Part shown: piece after piece, positions 52,140 through 63,804 of the stretch | Layout of the letters: the number at the start of each line of letters is the position of its first letter | Numbering within the stretch: the stretch's first letter is position 1 | Assembly: GCA_018340805.1 (NCBI GenBank) | Contig: JACMZG010000035.1 | Coordinates: 155,936 to 219,935 of the forward strand | Source: Microvelia longipes | Taxonomy: Eukaryota > Arthropoda > Insecta > Hemiptera > Veliidae | Length of the DNA stretch: 64,000 nt | Direction of reading: 5' to 3' | Position numbers and translations under genes: made by a program | Notes under the pieces: generated by a model | Databases searched by the model: none | Seen by the model: only the letters and a program-made list of their open reading frames with translations | Told to the model about the DNA's origin: nothing

Positions 52140-53430
52140 TCTTTAAAACTAACTTTTTCCATTTTGATTCATGTTTGTTTGTTCATTTTGATTCAACTTT
52201 TGTTTGTTCATACCTTCCTGATTTTCATTTATTAATATTTTACAAATTGAACTACCATTTGATATCAAAATATCGTCCATGCCAATTTGAAAAAGTGCAA
52301 GTAAGTCTGATTATTTTAATTTCATGTCTAAACATTTTTTCACGTTTTTAAAACATTAATTAAAAAATTAAAGCATTTATAAGAAATAGTGGAATGAGAG
52401 AAATAATATTTTTTTAAAATAGTTGGGTAATCTCACTCATGGCATAGTTAATTTTAACGATGATTTAATAATTGATTTTGTAATTAATATTTTTGATCTA
52501 TATTTAAATTACATTTTAAATAATTTTTTTAATTAAATAATATTTTTACTTTTTAAATCAAATCCAATAACCTTCCCCAATCTGTTTTCTTACAGTTTTG
52601 GGAAGTCGTCTTTTTGTACTTTACTAAGATTTAGTTTTTAGGTTTTATTTGTGTTAGAATTAATTTAAGTCATGGTTTAAAAAACTTTACCAAAACAAAT
52701 TAATTATGTATGGATAATTGTGTATAAATGTCTATCAAAGAGTAATGTGGTGTATTTAGAGTTCTAACTTGGCCCTGTCCAGCATAAATGTGAGAAAAAT
52801 TGTTTAATTTGTAGTTGAGTATTTTGTCGTTGATACAGGAGACCATCAGTCCACATGACATTTAGAACGCAGTTTAATCAAATTCACTTGTAGCTGACGT
52901 ATTAAAGAAGACAGAATGAAAACAATATCAACTTTTTAACAATTTCATTTGTGTCCTTTCATTTTCTTCGTTATGTGTTTCTGTATTTAATTTAATATTT
53001 CTAGCCGGTTAACTTAATCATAAATTTAATATTCTAGTTAAACATTTTTGATTAATAAATTAATATATAACTATTCATATTTTGTTTATGATAGACATTT
53101 TTTCATAACTAGTATTTATAATTAATACTTTTACTTTGAATATTATTATTTGAATTATTCTCAATAACATTTTTTAGATTTTACTGGAGAAACGTGCCGA
53201 CAAACCTTTAATTTGCTAATTTATCCATAATTTGATATAAATGCGTTCTGAATGGCATGACAACTAAAAATGTCCAATATTAGTTATAAAATTATAAGAA
53301 ATGTTTTTCCAGTTTGAGCTGTGGACATGGCTGGTTCTAACTTTATGGTCTGGGGCTAGTTGTGTCCAGATGTTTATAGTTAATATTGTGGAGATAAGAA
53401 TAAAACTATCCTACTTAGTTATATTAATGT
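52140..53430. other. intergenic, nothing assigned
   Basis: AT-rich with a 33-bp direct repeat near 52150-52205 (TTTTGATTCATGTTTGTTTG and similar). No gene seen on either strand. Confidence 0.5.
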
Positions 53431-53439
53431 GGGAGAGGT

Positions 53440-53680
53440 TAAGATTTAGCAAGTAGGTTATGTTGTTGGGCCTTTCTACCTTTCTCTTTTTGATAGAATA
53501 TAGTATTTTATCTAATGAGTCCCAATAATCTGAGTAACTAAGTCCATTTTACTATGATTTTCTATAGCTTTAACTAGAAACTACATGTGACCTACTATAA
53601 GACTAATATAAGCTTTCCTAGTAAAAATTCTACAACACACTACATTTAGGGTTAGGGATCTTTTATAAGTACGCTGTGTA
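53440..53680 (-). mobile_element. tRNA-derived SINE body, truncated copy 3
   Basis: AGCAAGTAGGTTATGTTGTT, TTGGGCCTTTCTACC, TTTTGATAGAATATAGTATT and TTTAGGGTTAGGGATCTTTT follow the SINE body at 15765 and 20599. The tRNA-like head is missing. Confidence 0.7.
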
Positions 53681-53729
53681 CTCGTACTTTAGTATCAAAA
53701 GAATGAGTGTGATTAGATTCCATTATAAA

Positions 53730-54017
53730 TAAAATCTCTCCACAAAACATAAATTGATTAGCAAAGTGCTTTCAACCTAACTAGAGGCCATCATCAGTAC
53801 AAAGCCGTTGAAATATTAAAGAGGAAGAGAGGTGAGTTTGTTTTCTTACCAGGTATTAATGTCAGACTCAAGACCTCAAGGAACTGAGTCTGACCTTAAT
53901 ACCTAGTAAGAAAACATAGACTCTCTTTTCTTTGTTAACATCTCAACAGTTTTGCACCAATGATGGCCTCTAGTTACGTTGAAAGCGCATTGCCAATGTT
54001 TTTTTGTGGAGATTTTT
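53730..54017. mobile_element. foldback with hammerhead-like core
   Basis: The outer ends AAAATCTCTCCACAAAA and TTTTTTTGTGGAGATTTTTT are inverted, with inner TACCAGGTATTAATGTCAGA mirrored near 53895. The minus-strand core is CTGATGAT (53790-53797), stem GGCCT/AGGTT, GAAA (53770-53773). The right arm has lost CTG of the core. Confidence 0.75.
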
Positions 54018-54110
54018 TTTTCATTTCTTAATTCTTATTTTTCAAGGGGCTATGCCATCGCGCAAGCAAGGAACCAACTGTTTTACTGCCAACTGTAGTC
54101 TTTCAAGGGT

Positions 54111-54596
54111 TTATAGTTCTAAATCTACAATAAAAACAGTGTATCAATTAATGGTAGCTATATATTTCAGTCAACTTTGTGAACAGGCTTACTTCAGGCT
54201 TTTAAACATAAATTTTAAAAATGCAGATCACAATCAACTAAGATAGAAACACAATCATTATACAAAATTTAAAAAAGGCTAACAAAGAATAAAATAATTA
54301 AACATTAACAAAAATTAACTCGGTAAGGTAAATAAAGATTTATTTACCTTTTTTCTAGTCAGACCGAGTTAATTTTTGTTAATTTTAAATTATTTTATTG
54401 TTAGCCTTTTTTAAATTTTGTATAATGTTTGTGTTTCTATCTTAGTTGATTGTGATTTGTATTTTTTAAGATTTATGTTTAAAAGCCTGAAGATAGCCTC
54501 AGAGTTGGCTGAAATATACAGCTACCATTAATTAGAACTTCCAGTTCTGATAAACTAAGCAGTTTTACTGTTTTTGTTGCAGATTTAGAACTATAA
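54111..54596. mobile_element. foldback with hammerhead-like core
   Basis: The outer arms TTATAGTTCTAAATCTACAA and its complement are mirrored about 54340. GTAAATAAAGATTTATTTAC forms the loop hairpin. The right arm holds CTGAAGAT (54487-54494), stem AGCC/GGCT, GAAA (54511-54514). Confidence 0.8.
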
Positions 54597-54654
54597 GCCA
54601 TTTTATTCTAATTATAAAAAATGTGGAAGTTCTATAAAAGAAGTAGTGAAACCA

Positions 54655-55020
54655 AAGAGTTTTTGAAATGAAATAAAACAGAGTCTCTCCAGTAATGATA
54701 TATATTTGACATAGCCAGCTTTCAATCTTAACAGATCATCATCAGTGCCTAACCAACAAAGTAAAAAATATATTACATAAAATACTCTAAATAAAATAAC
54801 ATACTAAAATAAAAAGAAATACAATACAATGAGATTGTATTGTATTGTATTTCTTTTTTATTTTAGTATGTTTTTTTTATTTAGAGTATTTTATGTAATA
54901 TATTTTTTTACTTTTTTACTTTGTTGGTTAGGCACTGATGATGATCTGTTAAGATTGAAAGCTGGCTATGTCAAATATATATCATTACGGGAGAGACTCT
55001 GTTTTATTTCATTACTTGAA
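54655..55020. mobile_element. foldback family K with paired hammerhead-like cores
   Basis: Mirrored about 54838: AATACAATACAATGAGATTG and TGTATTGTATTTC at the centre, CAGAGTCTCTCC.. at the ends. Cores are CTGATGAT at 54738-54745 (minus) and 54935-54942 (plus), stem GATCT/AGATT, GAAA at 54720-54723 (minus) and 54957-54960 (plus), then GCTGGCTATGTCAAATATAT. Confidence 0.85.
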
Positions 55021-55770
55021 ACTCCACAACTCATTTTTTCCTCAAAGAGTTTTTGTTGTCTTTCATGGGACTAAATATAGCAGGATTTCTATTCCTTGCG
55101 TGCAAATCATAGAGGCCCTGATTAAAATTGAACCTAAACTGTCCAGTGGCAAGCATGCATTCCTACCATTGAAACACCAGGACCCCCCTCATTGTAGTAC
55201 TTAGAATTTGGTAAAGTTTAAAAGAGTAACTTATTACCTTGTCAAGCTCAAAGTTGACTAGTTGAAACTAAAAGCAGTTTCAATTGACACTCTAGGCATT
55301 GTAAACTATTATAGGTATAGTTGTATTGTAATCTACAGGAAACAACTGTGTTTGCAATATTATCGAGTTAGTTTTACTGGTCATTTTGTTTCACCTTATA
55401 AATCCTTTTATTGTTTATTCTACCAGGTGGATGGATTGGCCTTCAACACTGTATCTTAAAAGCTTAATAAACAAAATTTATATTATACTGTATTTAAACT
55501 ATTTGCTCTGTACCTGAAGTATATATAAAATTGTATAAATAATATATATTCTATATACTAATCATTTACAATACGTAAATATATATTTACAATGTATTAA
55601 TATTTAGATAGATTATTTAAAGTTAAGATTTATTAATAAATACAAATATATAATGGTATTGAAAAGTTGAAAGTGGTAGTATTTATTTATTTTAATTTTT
55701 TATCATTTACTCGTTTGAATGACTAATTGTTTAAGAAAAATGTATTGAAGTTTTGATTTGAATAGTTTCT
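55020..55770. other. intergenic, nothing assigned
   Basis: Short frames at 54968-55204 and 55262-55459 have no recognisable motif. AT-rich from 55480. Confidence 0.5.
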
Positions 55771-55774
55771 ATCA

Positions 55775-56535
55775 TAGAGTATGTTATTACTAGGGATGTT
55801 ACTGTTCTTTGATTTTGAAAAATCAAGAAAGTGACCTGAATAATAGAAGAAGCTTCTATTATTATATTCAAATAAACCGTACAAAATCACAGTAACTTAC
55901 ATAACAGTCCAAGAGTCCGGTCCTGAAAAAATATGATTCCTTTTGTACTACTTCAAACTAAATTATTCTGAAAATATACCTTAAATTTGAAGGAAAAGCA
56001 TTATCTGCCTATCGAGGGTGGAGCCCTCGATAGGCACTCACTCAAAATTTTATAAAATTGCACAAATTTCAGTTTTCTTGAAATAAGTGTTTCCCTGATA
56101 CTATATTTAAAAGTCTGGAATAATCGAAGTATTTATCTATGAAATATTGGCATTTTTTAAGCACTGATAGGGTTTCTATTAATTTTTTACTCATTCGTCA
56201 CAAATTAGCTAACGATAAAGAAATAAAATAAGAATTTCTATCGGCTCTCATGCTAATCCTATGATAAATTTTTTTTGATCACCCTACAGTTTTCCCGCAA
56301 TAGTAGGACTAATGGCGTGTTCAGTAGAATACTATTCCTGCGAATATTAGAATGTTTAAAAAACAAATCAAAACAGAAAATGTTTGTGAAGTCGATAATT
56401 ATAGTATTATTATAAGCTTAACTCACTCTTGAAGGAGGTTTCAATGAGGTTACACAAAGCCTTGAGAGCCCCAGAATTATGTTGCAGGTCTCTCAATGTA
56501 TTGAGATAGGCTATACCCCTTCTAGTATATATCTC
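55775..56535 (+). mobile_element. family C copy 6 with a nested A arm
   Basis: It begins CATAGAGTATGTTATTACTA and ends CTAGTATATATCTCTATG. Internal AAGCTTAACTCACTCTTGAA and AATGTATTGAGATAGGC are as in the family. A single arm of foldback family A is embedded at 55909-56098. Confidence 0.78.
55909..56098 (+). mobile_element. foldback family A, single arm
   Basis: GTCCAAGAGTCCGGTCCTGA, CTACTTCAAACTAAATTATT and TGTTTCCCTG follow the left arm of the other A copies. The second arm is absent. Confidence 0.75.
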
Positions 56536-56539
56536 TATG

Positions 56540-57034
56540 AACAAAGGTATTAATAATCTAATATATTTCCTGTCATTCCAAGTTTTGTTAACATTTTCAA
56601 GACAATAATTGTTAGAGCGCTTTCTAGTAGGGAACATATGAACTAATTTGTTTACATATTTAAATAAGAGAGAGAAACTCAAGGCAGACTAATCCTCCAG
56701 TGATGTGTTTACTTAACTCCCCGTCTAAATAAATAAAGTGGAATAAATAAATATAAATACAATTTATAAGTATCGAATCAACGAGGTAAGTTGCCAAAGT
56801 TGAAGAAAGAACACAAAAAGAAGAAAAAAGAAAACCTAAGAAGAAATCATCAAGAAACAACATAATCAAACGGAAAGAAAATTAGAAGAATTAAGTTTAG
56901 TCTAATAAAGAATTAATTTAATAAAACTCGGACTGCTGTCTTCATTATCTTATATTCCTCATTAAAATAAACTTTCATTGCATACTCTTTAAAAAAAACG
57001 GAAGAAATTATATTTCTAGTTATCGCAAAGTAAG

Positions 57035-57076
<42 letters not shown>

Positions 57077-57660
57077 GTTATGTATATATAAACATTAACT
57101 TGTAAATACAAAAAATATGTATTCTGTTTTTAGACTTGGCTTGTTGTTGTTAGTCTTTATTTTTTCCTTTTGTTGGTTTGTAGTATTATTATTAATGTCT
57201 TATTTATTGTAGTATTTTGTCGTTGGTTTCGTTGTTGAATGCTTGTATTTTGTCATTTGTTTCGTTGTTGCATGCTTGTATTTCTTGTTAATTTTTTCTA
57301 CTTTTTTATTTGGTTTTTATCTATGTTGTATTGTCTTTATTTTCGTTTTGAAAATTAGCATTTACCAATTCGATCATTTAGCTTAAAATAAATCCCTATA
57401 ATAGTGTTTGTTGTTGTTTTTCAACTATATATTTTTTAACTTTTAATTTGATTTTTTTATTTTGTTTGACTCTGAAGGTTTTGTCATTTTAAGTTTTAAA
57501 TTTTTATCTAAAAAATTTACCAAGTATTTGTCCTATGTGGGGGGCATGGTATTGTAGTATTTCGGCAGAGTTCTTTAAAGTTAAGTAGTGTCCTTATAAT
57601 ATATCACCATCTCCCACCATTCTTTCAAGTACAATAGCCCTATTTCTTCATAAAAAAATA
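56540..57660. other. intergenic, nothing assigned apart from a possible 5S-like trace
   Basis: Simple (TA)n at 57040-57070. TTTAAAGTTAAGTAGTGTCC at 57575-57594 recalls the TTAAGCAGCGTC block of 5S rRNA but is isolated. No gene. Confidence 0.4.
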
Positions 57661-57665
57661 GTATA

Positions 57666-58282
57666 GTCCTGGTGCCGGACCTGAAAAAACATGACTCATT
57701 CTGTTTCAAACCATTTTTTTAAAAAATATACCTTAAATGGTAAAGAAAAATCATAGTCTGTCTATCCCGAGTGGAGCTCTCATCGAAAATAGCACAAATT
57801 TTAGATTCCATGGAATAAGAGGTTCCCTGTTGGTCAAGTGCAAAACTTGAAGAAAACATTTTTTAAGCTGATAAAATGTCCAGTAAATTGAGTGTTAATT
57901 TATCATGATTAGATAACTACAACCAAAGTTAGGGCATTGGCACAATCACCTCTGCTGTCAGTTAATTTTTACTTTTTTAATTTCTTGTTATTTTGCAAAT
58001 GCTATAACTTAGGTAGTAGTTATCTAATTTTGACAAATAAACACTCGTTTTATTAAAAATTTTGTCAGCTTTAAAAATGTCCCCATCAGGTTTTGCATAT
58101 GTCTAACAGGGAACCACTTATTGCAAGAAATTTAAAATTTGTGCGATTTTATAAAATTTTGACCGTGCACAATTGTATGAGGGAGCCCCTATAGATAGGC
58201 AGATTATGTTTCTTCTTCTTCATTTAAGGTATATTAAAAAAAATTGGTTTGAAATGAGTCACATTTTTTTCAGGTCAGGCTT
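57666..58282. mobile_element. foldback family A, copy 4
   Basis: The left arm has GCCGGACCTGAAAAAACATG and CATAGTCTGTCTATCCCGAG. The right arm repeats these reversed and ends near TTCAGGTCAGGCTTCTAGAC. The arms are more diverged than in copy 1. Confidence 0.75.
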
Positions 58283-58632
58283 CTAGACAACTAAAAGTAA
58301 TGTTTAACGCTTATTAAGACATAAACATTATACCTTTATGTTAATTTAGTGTAGTATTAGCACTGTTAGCAATCGCAATGCTATAATATTAGAATAAAAA
58401 AGCAAGCTGCCTAGTTTAGATCTCAGCTTCCTTATTCGTTACTAAAAATTAAACAAACAAAAAACACTAACTCCTAGATGTCCCTTCCTTAAAAAAACCA
58501 CCAATTGTATTGGCACTGCTATAGAATTATTTCTTTCTGTCTTTGGATTATGATTGAGGAATGCGTTGAAATTTAAATGACTCTAGATGACAAGTCATCA
58601 ATTTTATTGATTTTTAATATAATTTTCTAACA

Positions 58633-59628
58633 CAGGGCTACGCAAAGTGTGGTCTGCGGGCTCTCAGGGGTTTGTGGAATGATTTTAGGGGGTCTGCGAT
58701 TTGATAGACAAAATATTATATCAAATTTGTAAATACTTAAAAACGAAGTATTAAACCAATTATTAATAAAGTTTATTAATTATTATCATCAATTATTATT
58801 ACAGTTCTAATATCCATTTAAGAAGTAACTTCCAAAGACAAAATTAGTAAACATAAACATATATTTCCTTTTGATTGTAAGAAAGCCGAAAAATAGGCGT
58901 CCAAATAAATAAAATGTTTATTTGCAAATAATATTACAAAATAGATGCATTATATGTATAACATTGATCTTCCAAGTACCCAGAAAAAAAAAAACATGAG
59001 CATTACAAATAACTCTATATTTTAAGGAAATTTACATTGTTAATAATGATTAAGACATTTCGTTAAATATATGAACTTATGCAACTTATCATGTCTTGTT
59101 AGTCAATCAATAAAATAAAGAGGGGAAAAAATAAATATTAATTCCAAATATTAATCACAACAAATATTATTTGTTGGAAGTACAATTTAGGACATTCACT
59201 CTTCATATTTGATTAATTAAGACAAAATGAAGATTATAAAAATAGGTTTTAGTTCAAGTTTTTGTGATATCTAAGAGAATTATAAAATTACATCAGTTTA
59301 CTGTAAACTATTCCAGATTATGTGTAGCGATTTGATTATAAACTGTAGAATCTGATTAAGTTGGATGAATCAAACTAACAAACTCACGAAAAGTATAATA
59401 ATTTTTCAAGCTCTTTCGTGTTGCAAATTCTTGAGCTACTTTGGAAGCCTAAATTTATAACATTAAAAATAGGAAGTTTATTATGAGCATTAAATCAATA
59501 CATCGATAAAGTTAAATCGATGGAAAAAGGTAAATTTAAGGAATTGAGTTATTGAATTTATTAGTTGGGGGGAGGTATGATTTATCTGTATTGAGGGTCT
59601 GTGGAGCTCTGAAGTTTGCGTATCCCTG
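58633..59628. mobile_element. ~1-kb hAT-type element with imperfect 8-bp TSD
   Basis: The left end CAGGGCTACGCAAAGTGTGG and, on the other strand, the right end CAGGGATACGCAAACTTC are typical hAT TIRs. TTCTAACA (58625-58632) and CTCTAACC (59629-59636) agree at six of eight bases. The interior is AT-rich, without a transposase I can recognise. Confidence 0.8.
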
Positions 59629-59944
59629 CTCTAACCTTTCATTTAAAATATTATAATTGCATGCATTACTTTCACTGTCCATATTTTTATTTTGTCACTA
59701 TTTTTTTTTATTTTGAGTGGGCCATAATGCTGTCTTATCTGGAGAAAGGAAGGAGGGGGGGGGGTGTTCTAGAATGACCTAGGCCCATATTTTATATATC
59801 TTATAGCTAAACAGCTATGTTTATTCATGTTATCTGCCTCACTCTTTTTGAAAGATCATGGTGTGTTGTTTATTTTTAAGACTAAACAATGGATTTAAAA
59901 TAAAAGTATTGCACTTATATTACTAATTAATCAAATAAAATGTA

Positions 59945-60344
59945 CAGTCTATCGTTTAGTTTAAAAATCCCCAAGGTCATAAGTATTTGGGATTGACCAA
60001 TCAGAGAAGCCGCTGCCAACCTCTCACTTAAAAAGAAAAAAGATCCCTACCACCATAACTGCTGTAGGGAAAAAACCTTCTTCCCGGAAATCGTTCACTT
60101 TGTTTGTGGTTCTTCTTTTGATTACACCGTTTTGAAAACTACTTTCAAATCAATCTTAAAAATTATGTTTCAAAATAAAACTACACAAAAGAAATGTAAA
60201 AAAACATCGCCAAGAAAATACGGGTTAAATAACCTGATTTGTTTGCATAGTTTTTTCCCGCTCCCTTCTTGCAGGGATTTTTTTCTTAAGAATCGATGGT
60301 AACTAAACTGACCTGTCAAGACTTTTAAACTAAACGATAGACTG
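59945..60344 (-). mobile_element. Tc1/mariner-like MITE, family F copy 2
   Basis: CAGTCTATCGTTTAGTTT at both ends in inverted orientation, flanked by TA on both sides. The interior is the reverse of 3237-3642 (CCGGGAAGAAGG, CTCCCTTCTTGCAGGG). Confidence 0.88.
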
Positions 60345-60349
60345 TAATT

Positions 60350-61060
60350 GATGAAATAAACTTTTCCACTTATAACACAACGAAGTTAGTAACAAACACT
60401 CCAAGAAGTAAGCTACTTTCTTGTGTTTATATAAGTGGTTCCATTCTTCCTCTGAAATCTGACAGGGAGAGACTTTTGGCCTACTCTCTTAACCTATCTC
60501 CTCCTTTTTCCAAATACATTGATAATTGTATTAGAATTTGCTTTATATCAAGATTTTTTGTTGCTTTCTCTAGGTACTTGTTTGAAACGTAGATACTTAT
60601 TTTTTGGCTGTTTTTCACATCAAACACAAGATTACTTCAAATCATCTCCTGTAAGCTACCACACACATGAAATTTCATATTTTGTAAATTTTGATGAATA
60701 AAAACTAGCTTTGTCTCCCTGGAATTGAAAGATAAGTTTTATTGTGCCAGATGCGAAACCTTAAAGCAGAGATTAAACTAAATTCTAATCAAAGTAGTTC
60801 AGTGTTTTAAATAACAGTTTGCTCCATAAGTCTGCTAGCCTTTTTTACGTATTCAGTTCTAAACTCCTAGTTGTAATTTATCTAAGAGTTTTATTGGAAC
60901 TCTTCTCTTAACTAACTATCCTACAATTTTAAATTTCCATGTGTTAAGTTAAACTGCATATTTATATCTCAATATCTTTCAAAACTAGGGAGACGAGACA
61001 ACAACCATGCATACCAACCTGTTACTACACGCTTTCCCTTCTTAAGATTATAAAATATAT
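60350..61060. other. intergenic, nothing assigned
   Basis: Short frames only. No motif or repeat partner was recognised. Confidence 0.5.
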
Positions 61061-61067
61061 TATCTAT

Positions 61068-61735
61068 AAGAGAAACTTACATAGTTAAGTGTTATCTATA
61101 AAAGAACCTTACATGGTTAGTTAAGTGTTATCTGTAAAAGAACCTTACATGGTCAGTTAAGTGTTATCTATAAGAGCACCTTACATGGTCAGTTAAGGTT
61201 ATCTATAAAAGAACTTACATGGTCAGTTAAGTGTTATCTATAAGAGCACCTTACATGATCAGTTAAGTGTTATCTATAAAAGAACCTTACATGGTCAGTT
61301 AAGTGTTATCAATGAGATCACCTTACATGATCAGTTAAGTGTTATCTATAAGAGCACCTTACATGGTCAGTTAAGTGTTATCAATGAAGCACCTACATGG
61401 TCAGTTAAGTGTTATCATGAGATCACCTTACATGATCAGTTAAGGTTATCTATAAAAGAACCTTACATGTCAGTTAAGTGTTATCAATGAGATCACCTTA
61501 CATGGTCAGTTAAGTGTTATCTATAAGAGCATCTTACATGGTCAGTTAAGTGTTATCAATGAGAGCACCTTACATGGTCAGTTAAGTTTATCAATGAGAT
61601 CACCTTACATGTCAATTAAGTTATCAATGAGATCACCTTACACAGTGGTCAATGTACATGGTCAGAGTGTTATCAATGAGATCACCTTACATGGTCAGTT
61701 AAGTGTTATCTATAAGTTACATGGTCAGTTAAGTG
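61068..61735 (+). repeat. 36-bp minisatellite
   Basis: The unit is GTTATCTATAAGAGCACC followed by TTACATGGTCAGTTAAGT, with variant ATCAATGAGATCACC. About 18 units with small deletions. It runs straight into the family G MITE at 61738. Confidence 0.93.
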
Positions 61736-61737
61736 TT

Positions 61738-61848
61738 GAGGTGTTAAATAGTGTTAAGGAACCAATAAGGTTGGCCTGATTTGAAATTGAGGGTGTAGTT
61801 TAACATCCAGGAATAACCTTATTATTTTCCCATGCTATCGAGCTTTTC
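61738..61848 (+). mobile_element. family G MITE, copy 3, left end truncated
   Basis: AGGAACCAATAAGGTTGGCC and TTATTTTCCCATGCTATCGA match copies 1 and 2. The left TTGACAG end is missing where the minisatellite joins. Confidence 0.7.
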
Positions 61849-61929
61849 ATGATTTTAGCTATGTGTTGTACTACAGTAGAGCACAAGACCTGAGGTGAAG
61901 ATATTTAATTATAGGGAATAACTAGGTTA

Positions 61930-62140
61930 TGGAGATAGAAGTAATGAAATGAAACAGGTTCTCTAATGATATATATTTGACGTAGGCAGCTTTCATTCTT
62001 AATTATCAATAACAGTGCCGTCAAGTAGTAAAGAAAAGAGTCAGAAAAGCTTTGCGAGGTTGTAATTGAGTCAGGTACAAACCTGTAGACGAAACTGTAA
62101 CCGCTCTCTCCTGACTCTTTTCTTAGCTGCTTGCTGGTAC
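61930..62140. repeat. foldback family K, diverged copy
   Basis: ATATATTTGACGTAGGCAGC and CTGTAACCGCTCTCTCCTGA match the pieces at 54700 and 47010. The core is degraded. Confidence 0.6.
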
Positions 62141-62142
62141 TT

Positions 62143-62715
62143 ATTACTTTTCCTCCTACATACCGTGAATATATAGGAAAAGTATTGTGTTTGCGCAAAA
62201 AATCCGAAAATGGGATTTCACCTGAGTTATCCGTTTATGATTTTTTAAAACCTCCTGTGTGATTTGCGTGTCTATTATCATGATAGCTCCCAGTGTGCTT
62301 TTGCTAAAAAGTTGAAACTTGGTACAAAAATCAATCTTTAGGTCAAGTTGTGCTACCCAGAAAATAATTTTATTATGATGTCATAACCGGAAATAATGAC
62401 TCGGAAAAAATTTTGAAATTCCTCAAAATCTTTTTAATCTTAAAATTCTCAAATCTTTGTATATAATGTAGTCATATATAGGACCAACATATATGCCAAG
62501 TTTCATCTCATTAACGACATTAGTTAATTTTTTATCAAATAACTTAAATATTGGGGAAAAAATTTAAAAATAATTCATGTAAGTTGAACTTTGGTATAAG
62601 TGTAATACTTTTCACTATGGATAAGTATACTTGTTTTTATTTCAATATGACAACTGTACCAACTGTTTGTTGAATCATACAAGTTAAGCACATCGAGCAA
62701 GGTCTGTAAGTAAAT
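62143..62715 (+). repeat. family E copy 7 with 5S-like end
   Basis: The head TTACTTTTCCTCCTACATAC, AGGAAAAGTATTGTGTTTGC and GATGTCATAACCGGAAATAA is followed by TTCAATATGACAACTGTACC and GAATCATACAAGTTAAGCAC, ATCGAGC, the 5S-like order seen at 3120 and 22305. Confidence 0.7.
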
Positions 62716-63055
62716 ACATCATCGAGCAATTCTGTAAGTAAATACTATCATCAAGCAAGGTCTGTAAAATAAATACTATTATCGAGCAAGGTCTGTAAAA
62801 TAAATACTATCATTGAGCAAGGTCTGTAAAATAAATACTATCATCGAGCAAGGTCTGTAAAGTAAATACTATCATCAAGCAAGGTCTGTAAAGTAAATAC
62901 TATCATCGAGCAAGGTCTGTAAAGTAAATACTATCATCAAGCAAGGTCTGTAAAATAAATACTATTATCGAGCAAGGTCTGTAAAATAAATACTATCATT
63001 GAGCAAGCTGTAAAATAAATCTATCATTGACGTCTGTAAAGTAAATACTATCTAT
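62690..63055 (+). repeat. 31-bp minisatellite grown from the 5S-like end
   Basis: The unit is ATCGAGCAAGGTCTGTAAAA then TAAATACTATC, about eleven copies. The first unit is continuous with the 5S-like segment (GTTAAGCACATCGAGC), so the array appears to have expanded from it. Confidence 0.88.
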
Positions 63056-63331
63056 TAGATCTTAAATCTTAACGGTCTGTTAAGATTTAAAGCTGGCTAT
63101 GTCAAATATACATTATTAGTCAAGAGAGTATATCTAGTTAAGAGAGCTAATTTTTGGAATTAATTATGTAACTTAGTTTTTTATTATTATTATGATGTGT
63201 GGGATCTTATAGGTTAACAAAGGTTACCCTAAAGTACAACTTATTTGTTTACTTAAAATTATTCTCTTTTATTTATTATAAAAAGTTATATGTTATCTTT
63301 TCATCCATAAAGATGACTCATCATTAGGTAC

Positions 63332-63800
63332 CTTAGAATAATACTAACACAATGGACCGTAAAAACACAATGGAATTCGACTGATACCACAAAAGCCGGT
63401 TTACTGGTGGTCTTTGTAGGGGTGCCACCCTAACAACAAAACTTTATAAATGTCTCATAAATATCTACTAATGATGAAGGATCACATAAGGAACAACTAT
63501 AATAACTTGTCTCTGCTAGGTATATAATAAAGTCAGTCTTGATAGCAAAAGGGTAGCAGAATACGAGTATCCACATTTAGTTGATGAGGACTACTTTAAT
63601 TATAATTTTAATTAAAAATGTTTTAATACTATTTAAAATGCTTAAAAAATTGTGATGCACCAGTGTTTTATGAATAATCGAACATTAATTAATAATAAAA
63701 CTTAGTAATTCAGCAACCGGATAAGAAAATTGTGTATTGTTAAGTTGGCAGCAATGCTTAAGACCACCAGTGAACTGACTATGCTGTTATCAGTTTTGCT
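63332..63800 (+). mobile_element. family D element, copy 2 (right end lost)
   Basis: It begins CTTAGAATAATACTAACACA and has CCACAAAAGCCGGTTTACTG with the mirrored AGTTGGCAGCAATGCTTAAG and CCAGTGAACTGACTATGC near 63745-63780. The right terminus is replaced by family C sequence. Confidence 0.75.
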
Positions 63801-63804
63801 CCAG

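Noticed and set aside
53730..55020. A host gene between the foldbacks
   Set aside because: All open frames there fall in the arms or AT-rich spacer and show no domain or consistent splice chain.
62690..63055. CRISPR-like spacing in this and other arrays
   Set aside because: There are no unique spacers between repeats; units are simply adjacent. The window is eukaryotic.
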